Origin: Bacillota bacterium
Lineage (GTDB): Bacteria > Bacillota > Bacilli > Paenibacillales > Paenibacillaceae
Direction: 5' to 3'
Length of the DNA: 64,000 nt
NCBI GenBank assembly: GCA_023391635.1
Contig: JAEWAQ010000039.1
Location: 26,846 to 90,845 of the forward strand
Of the stretch, positions 43,517-51,621 are shown one piece after another. Below the pieces are notes generated by a model. The model made no database searches and was not told where the DNA came from. It saw only the letters and a list, made by a program, of their open reading frames with translations. The translations under genes were made by a program, and so were the position numbers. Each line of letters opens with the position of its first letter. Positions within the stretch are counted from its first letter, which is position 1.

Positions 43517-44811
43517 GAGCCCTCTCTCCTCCCAAACCCCAATTGGTCGTTCTTCCACAGCAATTGCAGCACGCGTTTGATTTGCCGCTTCTCATGCGGA
43601 CAAGGCCGCTTGCCCGTGCGAATCCGATAGAGAGGGCAATGGTTGCCCTGGCAAGCCGGACGGAAGAAGCAAGTGCGGCACCCTTCATCCACCTCTTCGC
43701 CGCCGCTTGTCCACATCGCGATCTTGTTCTCATCCAGCTCCAATCGTCCGTCCGGGTGCAGCCTGCCGACTTGATTCATCTCGTCGTCCAGCGCGATCGA
43801 GCACTTGTACAAGCGACCGTCCGATCCGATGACGAGCGATTGCGGTTTGGCAGCGTAGCATACCGCGCCTGACGGCATCAGGGTTTCGACAACCGATTCG
43901 CTCAAGGCAAGTCCGCGCTTCAAGCCTTCTTCAGCGAACCCCCACATGCGCGAATCCGCGGTCGTTCTGTCACAGACGGGAATTCGCTCGTCCTGCGGTC
44001 CGCCCCATCGCCCGACCGGACGAACGAGCAATTGAAACCGTCCGTCTCCTCCGAACCACTCGCCAAGCTTCTCCAGCAGCTCCGGCAGCGTATCCGCATT
44101 GTGTTCGTCAAAATTGACGCGAATGTCGACCGCGAATTCGGCATCCACTTGTCGCAATGCGAGCAGGTTTCGGGCAATCGTATCGAACGTCCGTCCGCCC
44201 ATGCGCTGCTTTCTTCTGCGGTCATGAACATCGGCCAGCCCGTCCAGCGTGATCATGAACCGGCGGACTTGCCGGTCCAACAGCGCGACAAACCGGTCTA
44301 ACGTAAGCAAATACCCGTTGGTCGACATATCCGCCGCATAAGCAATCCCGCTAACTTCACAGCTCTTCATAAAGCTGTCGGACAGCTCCACGATCGCCTC
44401 ATAGGCCAGCAGCGGTTCGCCTCCGAACCAGCTGACCGCCAGTCGATCCGCACGCGGCGCGAGTCCTTGAACGCAAGCCTTCAAGCCTTCAATCGTCTCT
44501 CTGGACATCGCGCCTTTGGAGAATGTCTGGTAGCAATAGGTGCAGCGCAAGTTGCAAGCCTCCGTCGGCATAATAACGAGATGCCTGGACTTCGACGCCT
44601 GCAGCGCTTCGTGCATCAGCCTCGCGTTCTCCCGTTCATCCGTCCCCGAAGCAACGGCAAACCCGGCTTCTGCAAGCTCGGCATCCGAATCGACATCGGG
44701 CGAAGCGACGGCGATCGCTCCGGTATAGGCGTTGTACACGATCTCTTCCCCATCGCCGACCTTCGCGCTGCGAGTGAAGCGGGACCGCGCCACAGGCAGT
44801 TCCCTGCTCAT
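43513..44811 (-). CDS. Radical SAM/SPASM peptide-maturase-like enzyme
   Basis: This 432-residue enzyme has an N-terminal region of about 75 residues with SRFTR...EEIVYNAYTGAIAVAS, like the peptide-recognition part of RiPP maturases. The radical-SAM motif is Cys86-x3-Cys90-x2-Cys93 (CNLRCTYC), followed by SWFGGEPLLAYEA and STNGYLL. The C-terminal SPASM has many cysteines (CYAAKPQSLVIGSDGRLYKC, CRTCFFRPACQGNHCPLY, CPHEK). It overlaps both neighbours by 4 nt, the chemoreceptor upstream and the 27-residue peptide downstream. It is not a typical anaerobic sulfatase maturase, where the cluster motif lies within the first 25 residues. Confidence 0.88.
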   Translation of the reverse strand: MSRELPVARSRFTRSAKVGDGEEIVYNAYTGAIAVASPDVDSDAELAEAGFAVASGTDERENARLMHEALQASKSRHLVIMPTEACNLRCTYCYQTFSKGAMSRETIEGLKACVQGLAPRADRLAVSWFGGEPLLAYEAIVELSDSFMKSCEVSGIAYAADMSTNGYLLTLDRFVALLDRQVRRFMITLDGLADVHDRRRKQRMGGRTFDTIARNLLALRQVDAEFAVDIRVNFDEHNADTLPELLEKLGEWFGGDGRFQLLVRPVGRWGGPQDERIPVCDRTTADSRMWGFAEEGLKRGLALSESVVETLMPSGAVCYAAKPQSLVIGSDGRLYKCSIALDDEMNQVGRLHPDGRLELDENKIAMWTSGGEEVDEGCRTCFFRPACQGNHCPLYRIRTGKRPCPHEKRQIKRVLQLLWKNDQLGFGRREGS

Positions 44812-46523
44812 GCTTCCGTTACCTGAAAGGACTTCACCTGATCCCGCAAGCCGGTCGCAATGTCGGCCAGCATGCGGGAATTGTCCACTACGCGAGAAAT
44901 GTACGAATTCTGTTCCTGGGCGGATGCCGAAACCTGCTGCGAAGAGGCCGCCGTCTGTTCGATGAAGCCGGCAATCTCGACTGCCGCCGTTACGGTTTCT
45001 TGCATATAGCCCCCGATATCGCTCAAATTATGCTGCATTTCCTTCACGCTCTGTTCCGTCCGTTCTACCTGATGCAAAATCTGCGACAAAGCGCTGCCGC
45101 CCTGTTCGGTCAAATTCGCCAATTGCCCGACCGCCTCCAGACTGCTCTCCATGGAAACGGCGGCAACGGATGTCTCCGCCTGAATATCCGTCACCAGATG
45201 CGTAATTTGCTGGGCGGAAACCCGCGATTGTTCCGCCAGCTTGCGAACTTCGCCCGCCACGACCGCAAATCCTTTGCCTTGCTCGCCCGCTCTTGCGGCC
45301 TCAATGGAGGCATTCAAGGCGAGCAGATTCGTTTGATTGGAAATATTGGTCATGATCCGGATAATGCCGTCAATCGCTTCCGAATGCTTGCCTAGGCGTT
45401 GAATCGATTCGTACACCGTTCGCACAGCTTCTGTTACGGAAGTCAGTTGTTCGACGGCATGACGGATGGCCGTCTCTCCCTGGCGCGCCTTCTCTGTGGA
45501 TTCGCCCGCGATTCCTACGGCCAGTCGGGCATTCAGGTCGCCGACATCGATGGCGCTCCGGGCTTTCTCGGCCAAGGTGATCACGTCGTTGGCGTGATTG
45601 GCTTGACTGGACGCTCCGCTCGCCACTTCGTCAATCGCCATGGCAATCTGTCTGGAGGATTCGCCGGTCTGGTCGGCCGTGTCCATCAACCGTTTGCTGG
45701 CTTCATCCAGCTGACGCGAGGTTCGCATCATGCCTTTCGCGAGCGAGGAGAGGACTCCGACCATCTGGCCGACGCTCGTCTGCAATTGGCCGACTTCATC
45801 ATGGCTTCTGACATTTTGCAGCTCCGCGGCGAGGGTGAACTCCCCGTTTGCCACGCGGTTCACTTGCTCGTTCACGCGCTTCAGCGGCGAAACGATCCGA
45901 CGCACGAACAAGAAGGCGACGAGCGCCGCAAGCAAGGGCAGCAGCGCGCCGATGACGACCGTGGCCCGGACCATCTCCCACGTTCTCTCTTGCAAAATCT
46001 CGGCATCGAAGTCGATGGCATTCAGGGCGATTAACGGCTTATTCGGATCGTAATCTTCGTATATCGGCGCATACCCGGTCATCCTCTTCGTGCTCCCATA
46101 TGCGTATACATCCGAATAGGCGGGATGCTTCATCTCCACTATCATCGCCAGCGCATCCCGGTCCAGATAGAAATCGTCTCCCGCCTGGAACCCTTCCGCC
46201 TTCAGCGAATCGTCCGCTGCCAGAAGCTTGCCGTCCAGCGATATAATATATTGATTTTTAAAAATCGGCTTTTTGGTGACTGTCCAGCTGATGTCATTTT
46301 CTACTTTGCCGATCAGGGAACGATCTCCCTGCGCCAGCCGGCGGACCTCGTCCGGATCGATAATGCCGGTCGTAATATTGGCGCAGCCGATCAATTCGAT
46401 GCCTGCCGCCTCCTTCACTTGCCTATAGCTATTCCCGTAGCTGACAAGCGTAACCGTCCCGACGCCGACAAGTACAATCGTCAGGACGATCGCGGCGATT
46501 TTTCCCGTGATCCCGAGTTTCAT
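44808..46523 (-). CDS. Methyl-accepting chemotaxis protein with extracellular sensor
   Basis: This 571-residue receptor has a first helix (GKIAAIVLTIVLVGVGTVTLVSY), an extracellular Cache-like sensor of about 160 residues, a second helix (VVIGALLPLLAALVAFLFV), a HAMP domain and a signalling hairpin with ISNQTNLLALNASIEAARAGEQGKGFAVVA. It should control swimming through CheA/CheW. GGAGG is 4-5 nt before the ATG at 46523. Its stop overlaps the start of the SPASM gene as ATGA, which is an unusual place for a chemoreceptor and suggests it senses something linked to the operon, for instance nitrogen oxides, oxygen or the peptide product. Confidence 0.93.
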   Translation of the reverse strand: MKLGITGKIAAIVLTIVLVGVGTVTLVSYGNSYRQVKEAAGIELIGCANITTGIIDPDEVRRLAQGDRSLIGKVENDISWTVTKKPIFKNQYIISLDGKLLAADDSLKAEGFQAGDDFYLDRDALAMIVEMKHPAYSDVYAYGSTKRMTGYAPIYEDYDPNKPLIALNAIDFDAEILQERTWEMVRATVVIGALLPLLAALVAFLFVRRIVSPLKRVNEQVNRVANGEFTLAAELQNVRSHDEVGQLQTSVGQMVGVLSSLAKGMMRTSRQLDEASKRLMDTADQTGESSRQIAMAIDEVASGASSQANHANDVITLAEKARSAIDVGDLNARLAVGIAGESTEKARQGETAIRHAVEQLTSVTEAVRTVYESIQRLGKHSEAIDGIIRIMTNISNQTNLLALNASIEAARAGEQGKGFAVVAGEVRKLAEQSRVSAQQITHLVTDIQAETSVAAVSMESSLEAVGQLANLTEQGGSALSQILHQVERTEQSVKEMQHNLSDIGGYMQETVTAAVEIAGFIEQTAASSQQVSASAQEQNSYISRVVDNSRMLADIATGLRDQVKSFQVTEA

Positions 46524-46551
46524 ACGGCCTCCCGCACGTACGACATCTATC

Positions 46552-47118
46552 CTAGCGGCCAAGCGATTTCGGGCTGCCGGAGAACGCGAGATAAACCCGG
46601 TAACCCGCAACGGCCATACCCGCAATCAACATTCCCTGGCCGAGCTGATCCTGCTGCTGCTCCAGATAATTGTTGCATAGCCGTACAGGGGCGCTCGTAT
46701 AAAGCCAGCTCATCACGACCATCATGGAGACCAAGTTTGTCCAGACCAGTCCTTTGACAATCGGATGAAGCCTGCGCCAGCCGACGGCAAGCGGAATGCC
46801 GGCAAGCAACGGCAGCGTTGTCCATTTCCACGCATCTGTCGCGATGTCGTTCAATGCGGCGTCGACGTTGCGCGGCAATATCCAATAGGCGATCGTGAAA
46901 ATGGCGAGCAGCAAATAGCAAACCCCGCCGGGATCCCATCGAAACCACCTGGACGGAAGTACGCCCAGCAAGTATTTGCCCACATAATAACCCCCAGCCG
47001 CCAAACCGGGGATTTGCACCAGCATATACCCGAGCATGCTGGCTTCCAGCTCTTTCACCGAGAACGGGTTCAGCATCAACGCAAGCATGGCGGCACCCAT
47101 CCAGGCATGCTGCTTCAT
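46552..47118 (-). CDS. Uncharacterised membrane protein of the SCO operon
   Basis: This 188-residue protein has about five hydrophobic helices (MLALML, GYMLVQIPGLAAGGYYVG, VCYLLLAIFTIAYWIL, TLPLLAGIPLAVG, GLVWTNLVSMMVVMSWLY). I do not recognise the family with certainty; size and location beside a SCO protein recall membrane proteins of copper or cytochrome assembly. It follows the SCO gene by 30 nt and precedes the chemoreceptor by 28 nt. Confidence 0.75.
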   Translation of the reverse strand: MKQHAWMGAAMLALMLNPFSVKELEASMLGYMLVQIPGLAAGGYYVGKYLLGVLPSRWFRWDPGGVCYLLLAIFTIAYWILPRNVDAALNDIATDAWKWTTLPLLAGIPLAVGWRRLHPIVKGLVWTNLVSMMVVMSWLYTSAPVRLCNNYLEQQQDQLGQGMLIAGMAVAGYRVYLAFSGSPKSLGR

Positions 47119-47148
47119 CCAATCCCTCCTGTGCGACAGCAGGCAGCT

Positions 47149-47778
47149 TCAGGCCCGTGTTTCCCGCATGTAACGAACGGCTTGCCCAGGATCGTCGTAA
47201 TCGAAGATCCGGACCAACTTCCCCTCGGGACTCACCAAATAAATGGCGGCGTTATGCTCGAAGCCTCCATTGCGATCCGGAATGACGACGACGCCGAACC
47301 GCTTCAGCAAGCGATCCAATTCCGCCGCATCGGAAACTCTGGCCATCCGCCAAGTCTCACCGTCAGCTTGAAAATACGCCATATAGTGATGCAGCGCCTC
47401 GACGGTATCGTTCGCGCGATCGAAACTGATGGTGAGCAGGGATACGTCCTTGCCCAGACGCTCCCGCGGCAAGCCCTCGTACACTTCCTGAAACGAGGTT
47501 TCCAGCGCGGGACAAAGGTCGGCGCAGCGCGTATAAATGAAAGTGGCCAGCAGCCATTGTCCGCGATAAGCCTCCAGCGTCAATTCCCGGCCGGATTGGT
47601 CTTGCAGGTGCACCTCCGGCACTTTCTGCGGATGCTCCATCACCGACAAACGCCGGGCACTTTCAGCCGTGAACGCGCGAAAGCCGTCCGTTGCGTACCA
47701 TAGGACACAGATGCCGGCGAACGCAACCGCAATGACAAGCAGCCTATTCCCCATAAGAACTTTCGTCCGACTTGTCAT
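47149..47778 (-). CDS. SCO1/SenC/PrrC-family copper or thiol protein
   Basis: This 209-residue protein has one N-terminal membrane anchor (LLVIAVAFAGICVLWYA) and a thioredoxin-like domain facing outside. The copper-binding motif is CADLC (C-x3-C) and the third ligand His lies in GGFEHNAAIYLVSPEG. SCO proteins deliver copper to CuA sites of cytochrome oxidases, N2O reductase or CuA-type NO reductases. The start at 47778 (MTSRTKVLMG) is downstream of the predicted promoter; the ATG at 47829 would lie upstream of the predicted transcription start. It is the first gene of a six-gene operon. Confidence 0.88.
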   Translation of the reverse strand: MTSRTKVLMGNRLLVIAVAFAGICVLWYATDGFRAFTAESARRLSVMEHPQKVPEVHLQDQSGRELTLEAYRGQWLLATFIYTRCADLCPALETSFQEVYEGLPRERLGKDVSLLTISFDRANDTVEALHHYMAYFQADGETWRMARVSDAAELDRLLKRFGVVVIPDRNGGFEHNAAIYLVSPEGKLVRIFDYDDPGQAVRYMRETRA

Positions 47779-47824
47779 CGTGGATTGCCGCCTCCGCCGC
47801 TTCGTCACGCCCTGCGCTTTCCTA

Positions 47825-47867
47825 AACATAGCACACCAAAATCATATCGATGATGACATATGTCACA
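47825..47867 (-). promoter_or_regulatory. Fnr-type promoter of the SCO / radical-SAM operon
   Basis: The minus strand reads TGTGA-CATATG-TCATC (47867-47852), one perfect and one partial half-site. TATGTT (47830-47825) begins 29.5 nt from the centre. The site lies in the 99-nt gap after mobA, so this operon has its own promoter. Confidence 0.65.
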
Positions 47868-47877
47868 CCGATACGCG

Positions 47878-48507
47878 TCAGCGAATCGAACGTAATGCGT
47901 CTTCGTACGCCTCCCTCGTATTCGCACGCACCACGAATTTCGGATCGATGCCGCGGCGCTGAAAATTCCATTCCATCAGCTTGTCATACCGAATGCGATC
48001 GAGGTAATCTTGCACGCTTGACCGCCCCGACGCCGCCAATTCCGACAGCAAATCGACATGCTGGCGATCGAAGATGCCGTGCAACGGGTAGAGATGATCG
48101 TCAATTGCGGGAATGACGGCATCGAGGCGATGCTTGACGATTCTGTCCAACATCAATTTTGCCGCTGCAGAGGATAAGAACGGCATATCGCAGCCGGCCA
48201 GCCACACCTGTGCGTTGCCGGACAGGGACAGCGCGGCATGGATGCCGCCCAGCGGCCCGGCGCCTGTGTAAAAGTCGGTAATCATGCGCACGTTCGAATT
48301 CAGTACAGGCAGAAACAGCCTGGGCTCGTCGGTAACGAGAATGAGCTCCGAGCATAAGGGCTTCATCAGACGGAATTGCCGATTCACCATCAATTCGCGC
48401 CCGAACGGCAACAACGCCGGGTGGAGCTCGCCGATCCGTTTCTTTCCGCCAGCCAGAACAACGCCCGTCAGCGGAGCAGGCGTCGTCCGGCGCGAGTCTC
48501 GGGACAT
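47878..48507 (-). CDS. mobA: MobA-like molybdenum cofactor guanylyltransferase
   Basis: This 209-residue nucleotidyltransferase has VVLAGGKKRIGE at the start, GPLGGIHAAL, and the metal-binding AGCDMPFLSS, the pattern of MobA, which converts Mo-molybdopterin to the guanine dinucleotide form needed by NarG. The usual RMGxDKALL segment reads RIGELHPALL, so the conserved Lys is missing; the protein may have shifted specificity. The start is ATG 48507 or TTG 48513, which is 9 nt after AAGGGG. It is divergent from fnr. Confidence 0.75.
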   Translation of the reverse strand: MSRDSRRTTPAPLTGVVLAGGKKRIGELHPALLPFGRELMVNRQFRLMKPLCSELILVTDEPRLFLPVLNSNVRMITDFYTGAGPLGGIHAALSLSGNAQVWLAGCDMPFLSSAAAKLMLDRIVKHRLDAVIPAIDDHLYPLHGIFDRQHVDLLSELAASGRSSVQDYLDRIRYDKLMEWNFQRRGIDPKFVVRANTREAYEDALRSIR

Positions 48508-48608
48508 TTCCAATCCAATCAGCCCCTTCACCTCATGGAATCCATGTATTGGCCCCATTATCGGTCCGCCTGTTTATTCCGCTCAATGATATAACTCACA
48601 CCCGTGAT

Positions 48609-48651
48609 TGTGAGACAGATCACAAAGGGGCAGGAAACGCTTTGCTATAAT
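48609..48651 (+). promoter_or_regulatory. Fnr-type promoter of fnr (autoregulation)
   Basis: TGTGA-GACAGA-TCACA (48609-48624) is a perfect site. A consensus TATAAT (48646-48651) begins 29.5 nt from its centre and no -35 is seen. The predicted start is about 23 nt before the fnr ATG. It matches the B. subtilis Fnr consensus TGTGA-N6-TCACT closely. Confidence 0.85.
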
Positions 48652-48680
48652 GGGGGCAACCGATTTGGAGGTGTCTCATC

Positions 48681-49403
48681 ATGCCAACTGCCATCCTTCC
48701 GCCCGAGTCCAGCCGGCTTCAGAACGCTTCCTGTTTTTCACCGACGAATATGGCGAAGTTGAAGCAAGTTATGTATGCCAACAAATTTTCCGCGACCTCG
48801 ACGATCTTCCATGAAGGGGACCGCGCGAATCATCTTTACTATTTGCAATCTGGCATGGTGAAGTTGACGAAGCTCTCGGAGGAAGGCAAGGAATACATCA
48901 TGTCGCTCTTTCGCGCCGGGGATTTCTTCGGACAGATCGACCCGTTCCAGCATTCGCGGCATGGATTTACCGCCTTGGCCCTGGAGGAATGCGAGATCGG
49001 CGTTATCCAGAAGAGCGATCTGGAGGTCGTGCTGTGGCAAAATGGAGACCTGGCCGTGGAGTTCATGAACTGGATGGGCTACATGCAGCGTCTGATGCAG
49101 ACGAAGTTTCGCGACTTGCTGATGTACGGCAAGCCGGGCGCGCTCTGCTCCACCTTGATCCGATTTGCCAATACGTTCGGCAAACCCGTCGAGCAGGGCA
49201 TCCGCATCGGGATGAAGCTGACGAACTCCGAACTCGCCGATTACATCGGATGCGCGCGGGAGAGCGTGAATCGCATGCTGGCCGAGCTGAAACGAGCGGG
49301 AGCCGTCAGCGTTAACGACGGCATCATCACCATCACCGACTTGAAGCACCTGCAAGGCATTTGCAAATGCGAGTCTTGTCCGATCGAGCTGTGCCGGATT
49401 TAA
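48681..49403 (+). CDS. fnr: Oxygen-responsive regulator Fnr, Bacillus type
   Basis: This 240-residue Crp-family activator has the beta roll (IFHEGDRANHLYYLQSGMVKLTKL) and winged helix. The recognition helix GCARESVNRML resembles Crp (RETVGR), which reads TGTGA half-sites. The C-terminus CKCESCPIELCRI has Cys228, 230, 233 and 238; the spacing of 230, 233 and 238 equals the cluster cysteines of B. subtilis Fnr, and Asp145 fits the Asp ligand there. The [4Fe-4S] cluster makes it active only without oxygen. Likely targets are fnr itself, nar, the ctaA remnant, the SCO operon and the first Crp/Fnr gene. Confidence 0.95.
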   Translation: MPTAILPPESSRLQNASCFSPTNMAKLKQVMYANKFSATSTIFHEGDRANHLYYLQSGMVKLTKLSEEGKEYIMSLFRAGDFFGQIDPFQHSRHGFTALALEECEIGVIQKSDLEVVLWQNGDLAVEFMNWMGYMQRLMQTKFRDLLMYGKPGALCSTLIRFANTFGKPVEQGIRIGMKLTNSELADYIGCARESVNRMLAELKRAGAVSVNDGIITITDLKHLQGICKCESCPIELCRI

Positions 49404-49433
49404 CATCGTCCGCAACCCGGTTCGCAAGACAAG

Positions 49434-49476
49434 TGTGAGATAAATTACATCCCCCAATGGAACGATGCGCTAAAAT
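49434..49476 (+). promoter_or_regulatory. Fnr-type promoter of the ctaA remnant
   Basis: TGTGA-GATAAA-TTACA (49434-49449) differs from the palindrome in one base. TAAAAT (49471-49476) begins 29.5 nt from the centre. The site is intact although the gene behind it is broken. Confidence 0.8.
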
Positions 49477-49509
49477 GGTAGAAATTCCTATCCTTGGGGG
49501 CCTAATTTT

Positions 49510-50147
49510 GTGAAAATCAATCGGTTGGCAATGGGGACCATTCTCGTGACGTTCCTGCTTATCGTATTCGGAGGCTATGTCGCTTCTTCCGAGTCCGGCA
49601 TGGGATGCGGGCCGGATTGGCCTTTATGCAACGGGGTTCTGGTTCCGGTTCTTCGCGGCGAAACTTTGATCGAATACACGCACCGCGTCATCGGTGCGCT
49701 GCTCGCCGTTCTTTCCGCATGGTTATGGTTCAAAATCAGCACATCAACTTGATCATCCTGTTGATCGTAATAACGATCGCGCTCGGGGCTTATGTCAAGC
49801 ACCGATCGTTCGGTCTGGCCTGCGATTGGCTGAGCTGCCGCGATTCCTGGCTTCCTTCCACGGAAGCGCAATTTATGCAATCGCTTCATCGCTTGTTCGC
49901 GTTTATTGCCGCCGTTTATGTGGCTGTATTCGCGGCGACGGCGCTCGTGAAGGCGAACCGCGGGATTGCCCGTTTGCGAAAGCGCCTGATCGCGATTGCC
50001 GCCATCGCGATCATGCAATTGCTGGTCGGCGCGCTCACCGTCGTCACCGATCTGAACGTCGCATGGGCCGTTATCCATTTGACGATCGCGACCGCGTTAT
50101 TCGCCGCTCTTGCAGAGCTCAAGTTTCGGCTTTGCTCAGGTCGCTGA
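49510..50147 (+). pseudogene. ctaA: Heme A synthase gene with internal deletion and frame change
   Basis: The first frame (49510-49752) encodes 80 residues like the start of CtaA (GGYVASSESGMGCGPDWPLCNG, IEYTHRVIGALLAVLSAWLWF), then stops. A second frame, readable from about 49719, continues with the second half (ALGAYVKHRSFGLACDWLSC, SLHRLFAFIAAVYV, LLVGALTVVTDLNVAWAVIHL). Compared with normal CtaA (about 300 residues, 8 helices) about 80 residues covering helices 3 and 4 are missing and the junction near 49735 is out of frame. The His ligands at both ends remain. Two separate half proteins are possible but there is no ribosome site for the second. It converges with narK, overlapping 29 nt. 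Confidence 0.8.
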
Positions 50148-51621
50148 ACATGCCCGCATAGTTCTTCACTTCGCCGGCATCGTTGCGGACGGCCGTGATG
50201 CTGAGCCATTCCAGATAGATCTCGCCGTTCTTGCGGCTGTTCCAAATTTCGCCCTGCCAGTAACCCTTCTCGCGAATCGATTGCCACATGGCCTCGTAGA
50301 ACGCCCGGTCATGCTCGCCCGATTTCAGCAAGCTTGCCGGCTGGCCGATCGCTTCCTCCGCGCTATATCCGGTGATCGCCGTGAACGCCGGGTTGACGGA
50401 GCGAATCATGCCGTTCGTATCCGTAATCATGATCGCCTCGATCGTGCTTTCGATAATGTTCGCGGACAGCCGCAGTTTATCCTGATAGAACATCCAGACG
50501 ACACATACGAAGCTGGCCAGGGAAAATTCCGACAACGCCATGAATCCAACCGCATAATGTCCGTTGATCTGAAACAGCAAGGTCAGCACCAGCGGAGGGA
50601 AAAAGCCGCCAAGTCCGCCCATCGCCGACACGATTCCGTTCACGACACCCGCTTGCTTGGAGAAGTAAAGCGGCACCATTTTAAATACGGCGCCATTGCC
50701 CAACCCGGCAAAGATGGCGACGGACAACACCCCGACGGTAAACAGTTCGATGCTAAGCGAGAATGACAGCAGCCCGCCGGAGAGCGCGAGACAAAAAAAT
50801 GTGGCCATCAGCACATAGAAAGCGTTCCAGCGATCGGCCAGCCAGCCCCCGACCGGGCGCGCCAACGTGGCCAGCGCGATAAACCCGGCCGTGCGGAGGC
50901 CTGCGTCCACCTTCGTCAGTTCGAAATTGGACACGAGGAAATTGGGCAAATACACCGTGAAAGCGACGAACGACCCGAATGTAATGAAATAAAAAAGACT
51001 AAGCAGCCACAGCTTGTCGCTCTTGTATACGGCTCGCACTTGTTCCTTCAGCGATGCCTTCACCTTGCGTTCTTGCTTGTCGCCGAGCAGCAGGTTGGCC
51101 AGCGCGAACACCGCCAGCAGCACGAGATACATGCGCACCGTATTCTGCCAGCCGAACGAAGCGGCGATCGCTGGCGCAAGGAACGACGTGAGCGCCGTGC
51201 CCACGTTGCCCATCCCGTAAATCCCGTTGATGGAGCCGTGCTTCTCTTTCGGAAAATATTTGGGCAACGCCGTAACGCCGATGGAGAACGTGGCGCCGCT
51301 GATCCCAAGCAGGAAGCCGCCGAGGACCAGATCCAGGAAGGAATCCGCGGCGCTAATATAGAGGACAGGGATCGCCAATGCGATGAAGCTGATCGTGAAG
51401 CTCCAGCGTGCGCCGAAGCGGTTCGTCCAGAAGCCGAGCGGAAAACGCAAGATCGAACCGAGGATGACGGGAATCGCCGTTACCCAGGTCGCTTGACCGT
51501 CTGTCAAAGCAATATCTTCGCGAATGTAAGGCAGCAATGAAGACAATATCACCCATACCATGAATCCCGCGATCAAGCTCAACGTCTGCAACGGCAATTG
51601 AAATTTCCCCGTCGTTCTCAT
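50119..51621 (-). CDS. narK: Nitrate/nitrite transporter of the NarK family fused to a C-terminal PAS domain
   Basis: This 500-residue protein has a 12-helix major facilitator part (residues 1 to about 390) with the nitrate signature region GISGATFSIGVTALPKYFPKEKHG and a second GLGNGAVFKMVPLYF. It should exchange nitrate and nitrite. Residues of about 395-495 are a PAS domain (STIEAIMITDTNGMIRSVNPAFTAITGYS...GEIYLEWLSITAVRN), ending MFSDLSKAET where a kinase or GGDEF domain would normally begin. The gene abuts narI (stop at 51622-51624) and ends the nar operon. Confidence 0.93.
   Translation of the reverse strand: MRTTGKFQLPLQTLSLIAGFMVWVILSSLLPYIREDIALTDGQATWVTAIPVILGSILRFPLGFWTNRFGARWSFTISFIALAIPVLYISAADSFLDLVLGGFLLGISGATFSIGVTALPKYFPKEKHGSINGIYGMGNVGTALTSFLAPAIAASFGWQNTVRMYLVLLAVFALANLLLGDKQERKVKASLKEQVRAVYKSDKLWLLSLFYFITFGSFVAFTVYLPNFLVSNFELTKVDAGLRTAGFIALATLARPVGGWLADRWNAFYVLMATFFCLALSGGLLSFSLSIELFTVGVLSVAIFAGLGNGAVFKMVPLYFSKQAGVVNGIVSAMGGLGGFFPPLVLTLLFQINGHYAVGFMALSEFSLASFVCVVWMFYQDKLRLSANIIESTIEAIMITDTNGMIRSVNPAFTAITGYSAEEAIGQPASLLKSGEHDRAFYEAMWQSIREKGYWQGEIWNSRKNGEIYLEWLSITAVRNDAGEVKNYAGMFSDLSKAET

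Noticed and set aside
43401..43733. 110-residue frame across the peptide gene
   Set aside because: Its sequence is Arg/Ser-rich and it overlaps the end of the SPASM gene in another frame. The 27-residue frame has the ribosome site and coupled start instead.
43513..44811. Anaerobic sulfatase maturase for the sulfatases at the left
   Set aside because: The cluster motif is at Cys86, behind a peptide-maturase-like region, whereas sulfatase maturases have it in the first 25 residues. It is also 23 kb away in a respiratory operon.
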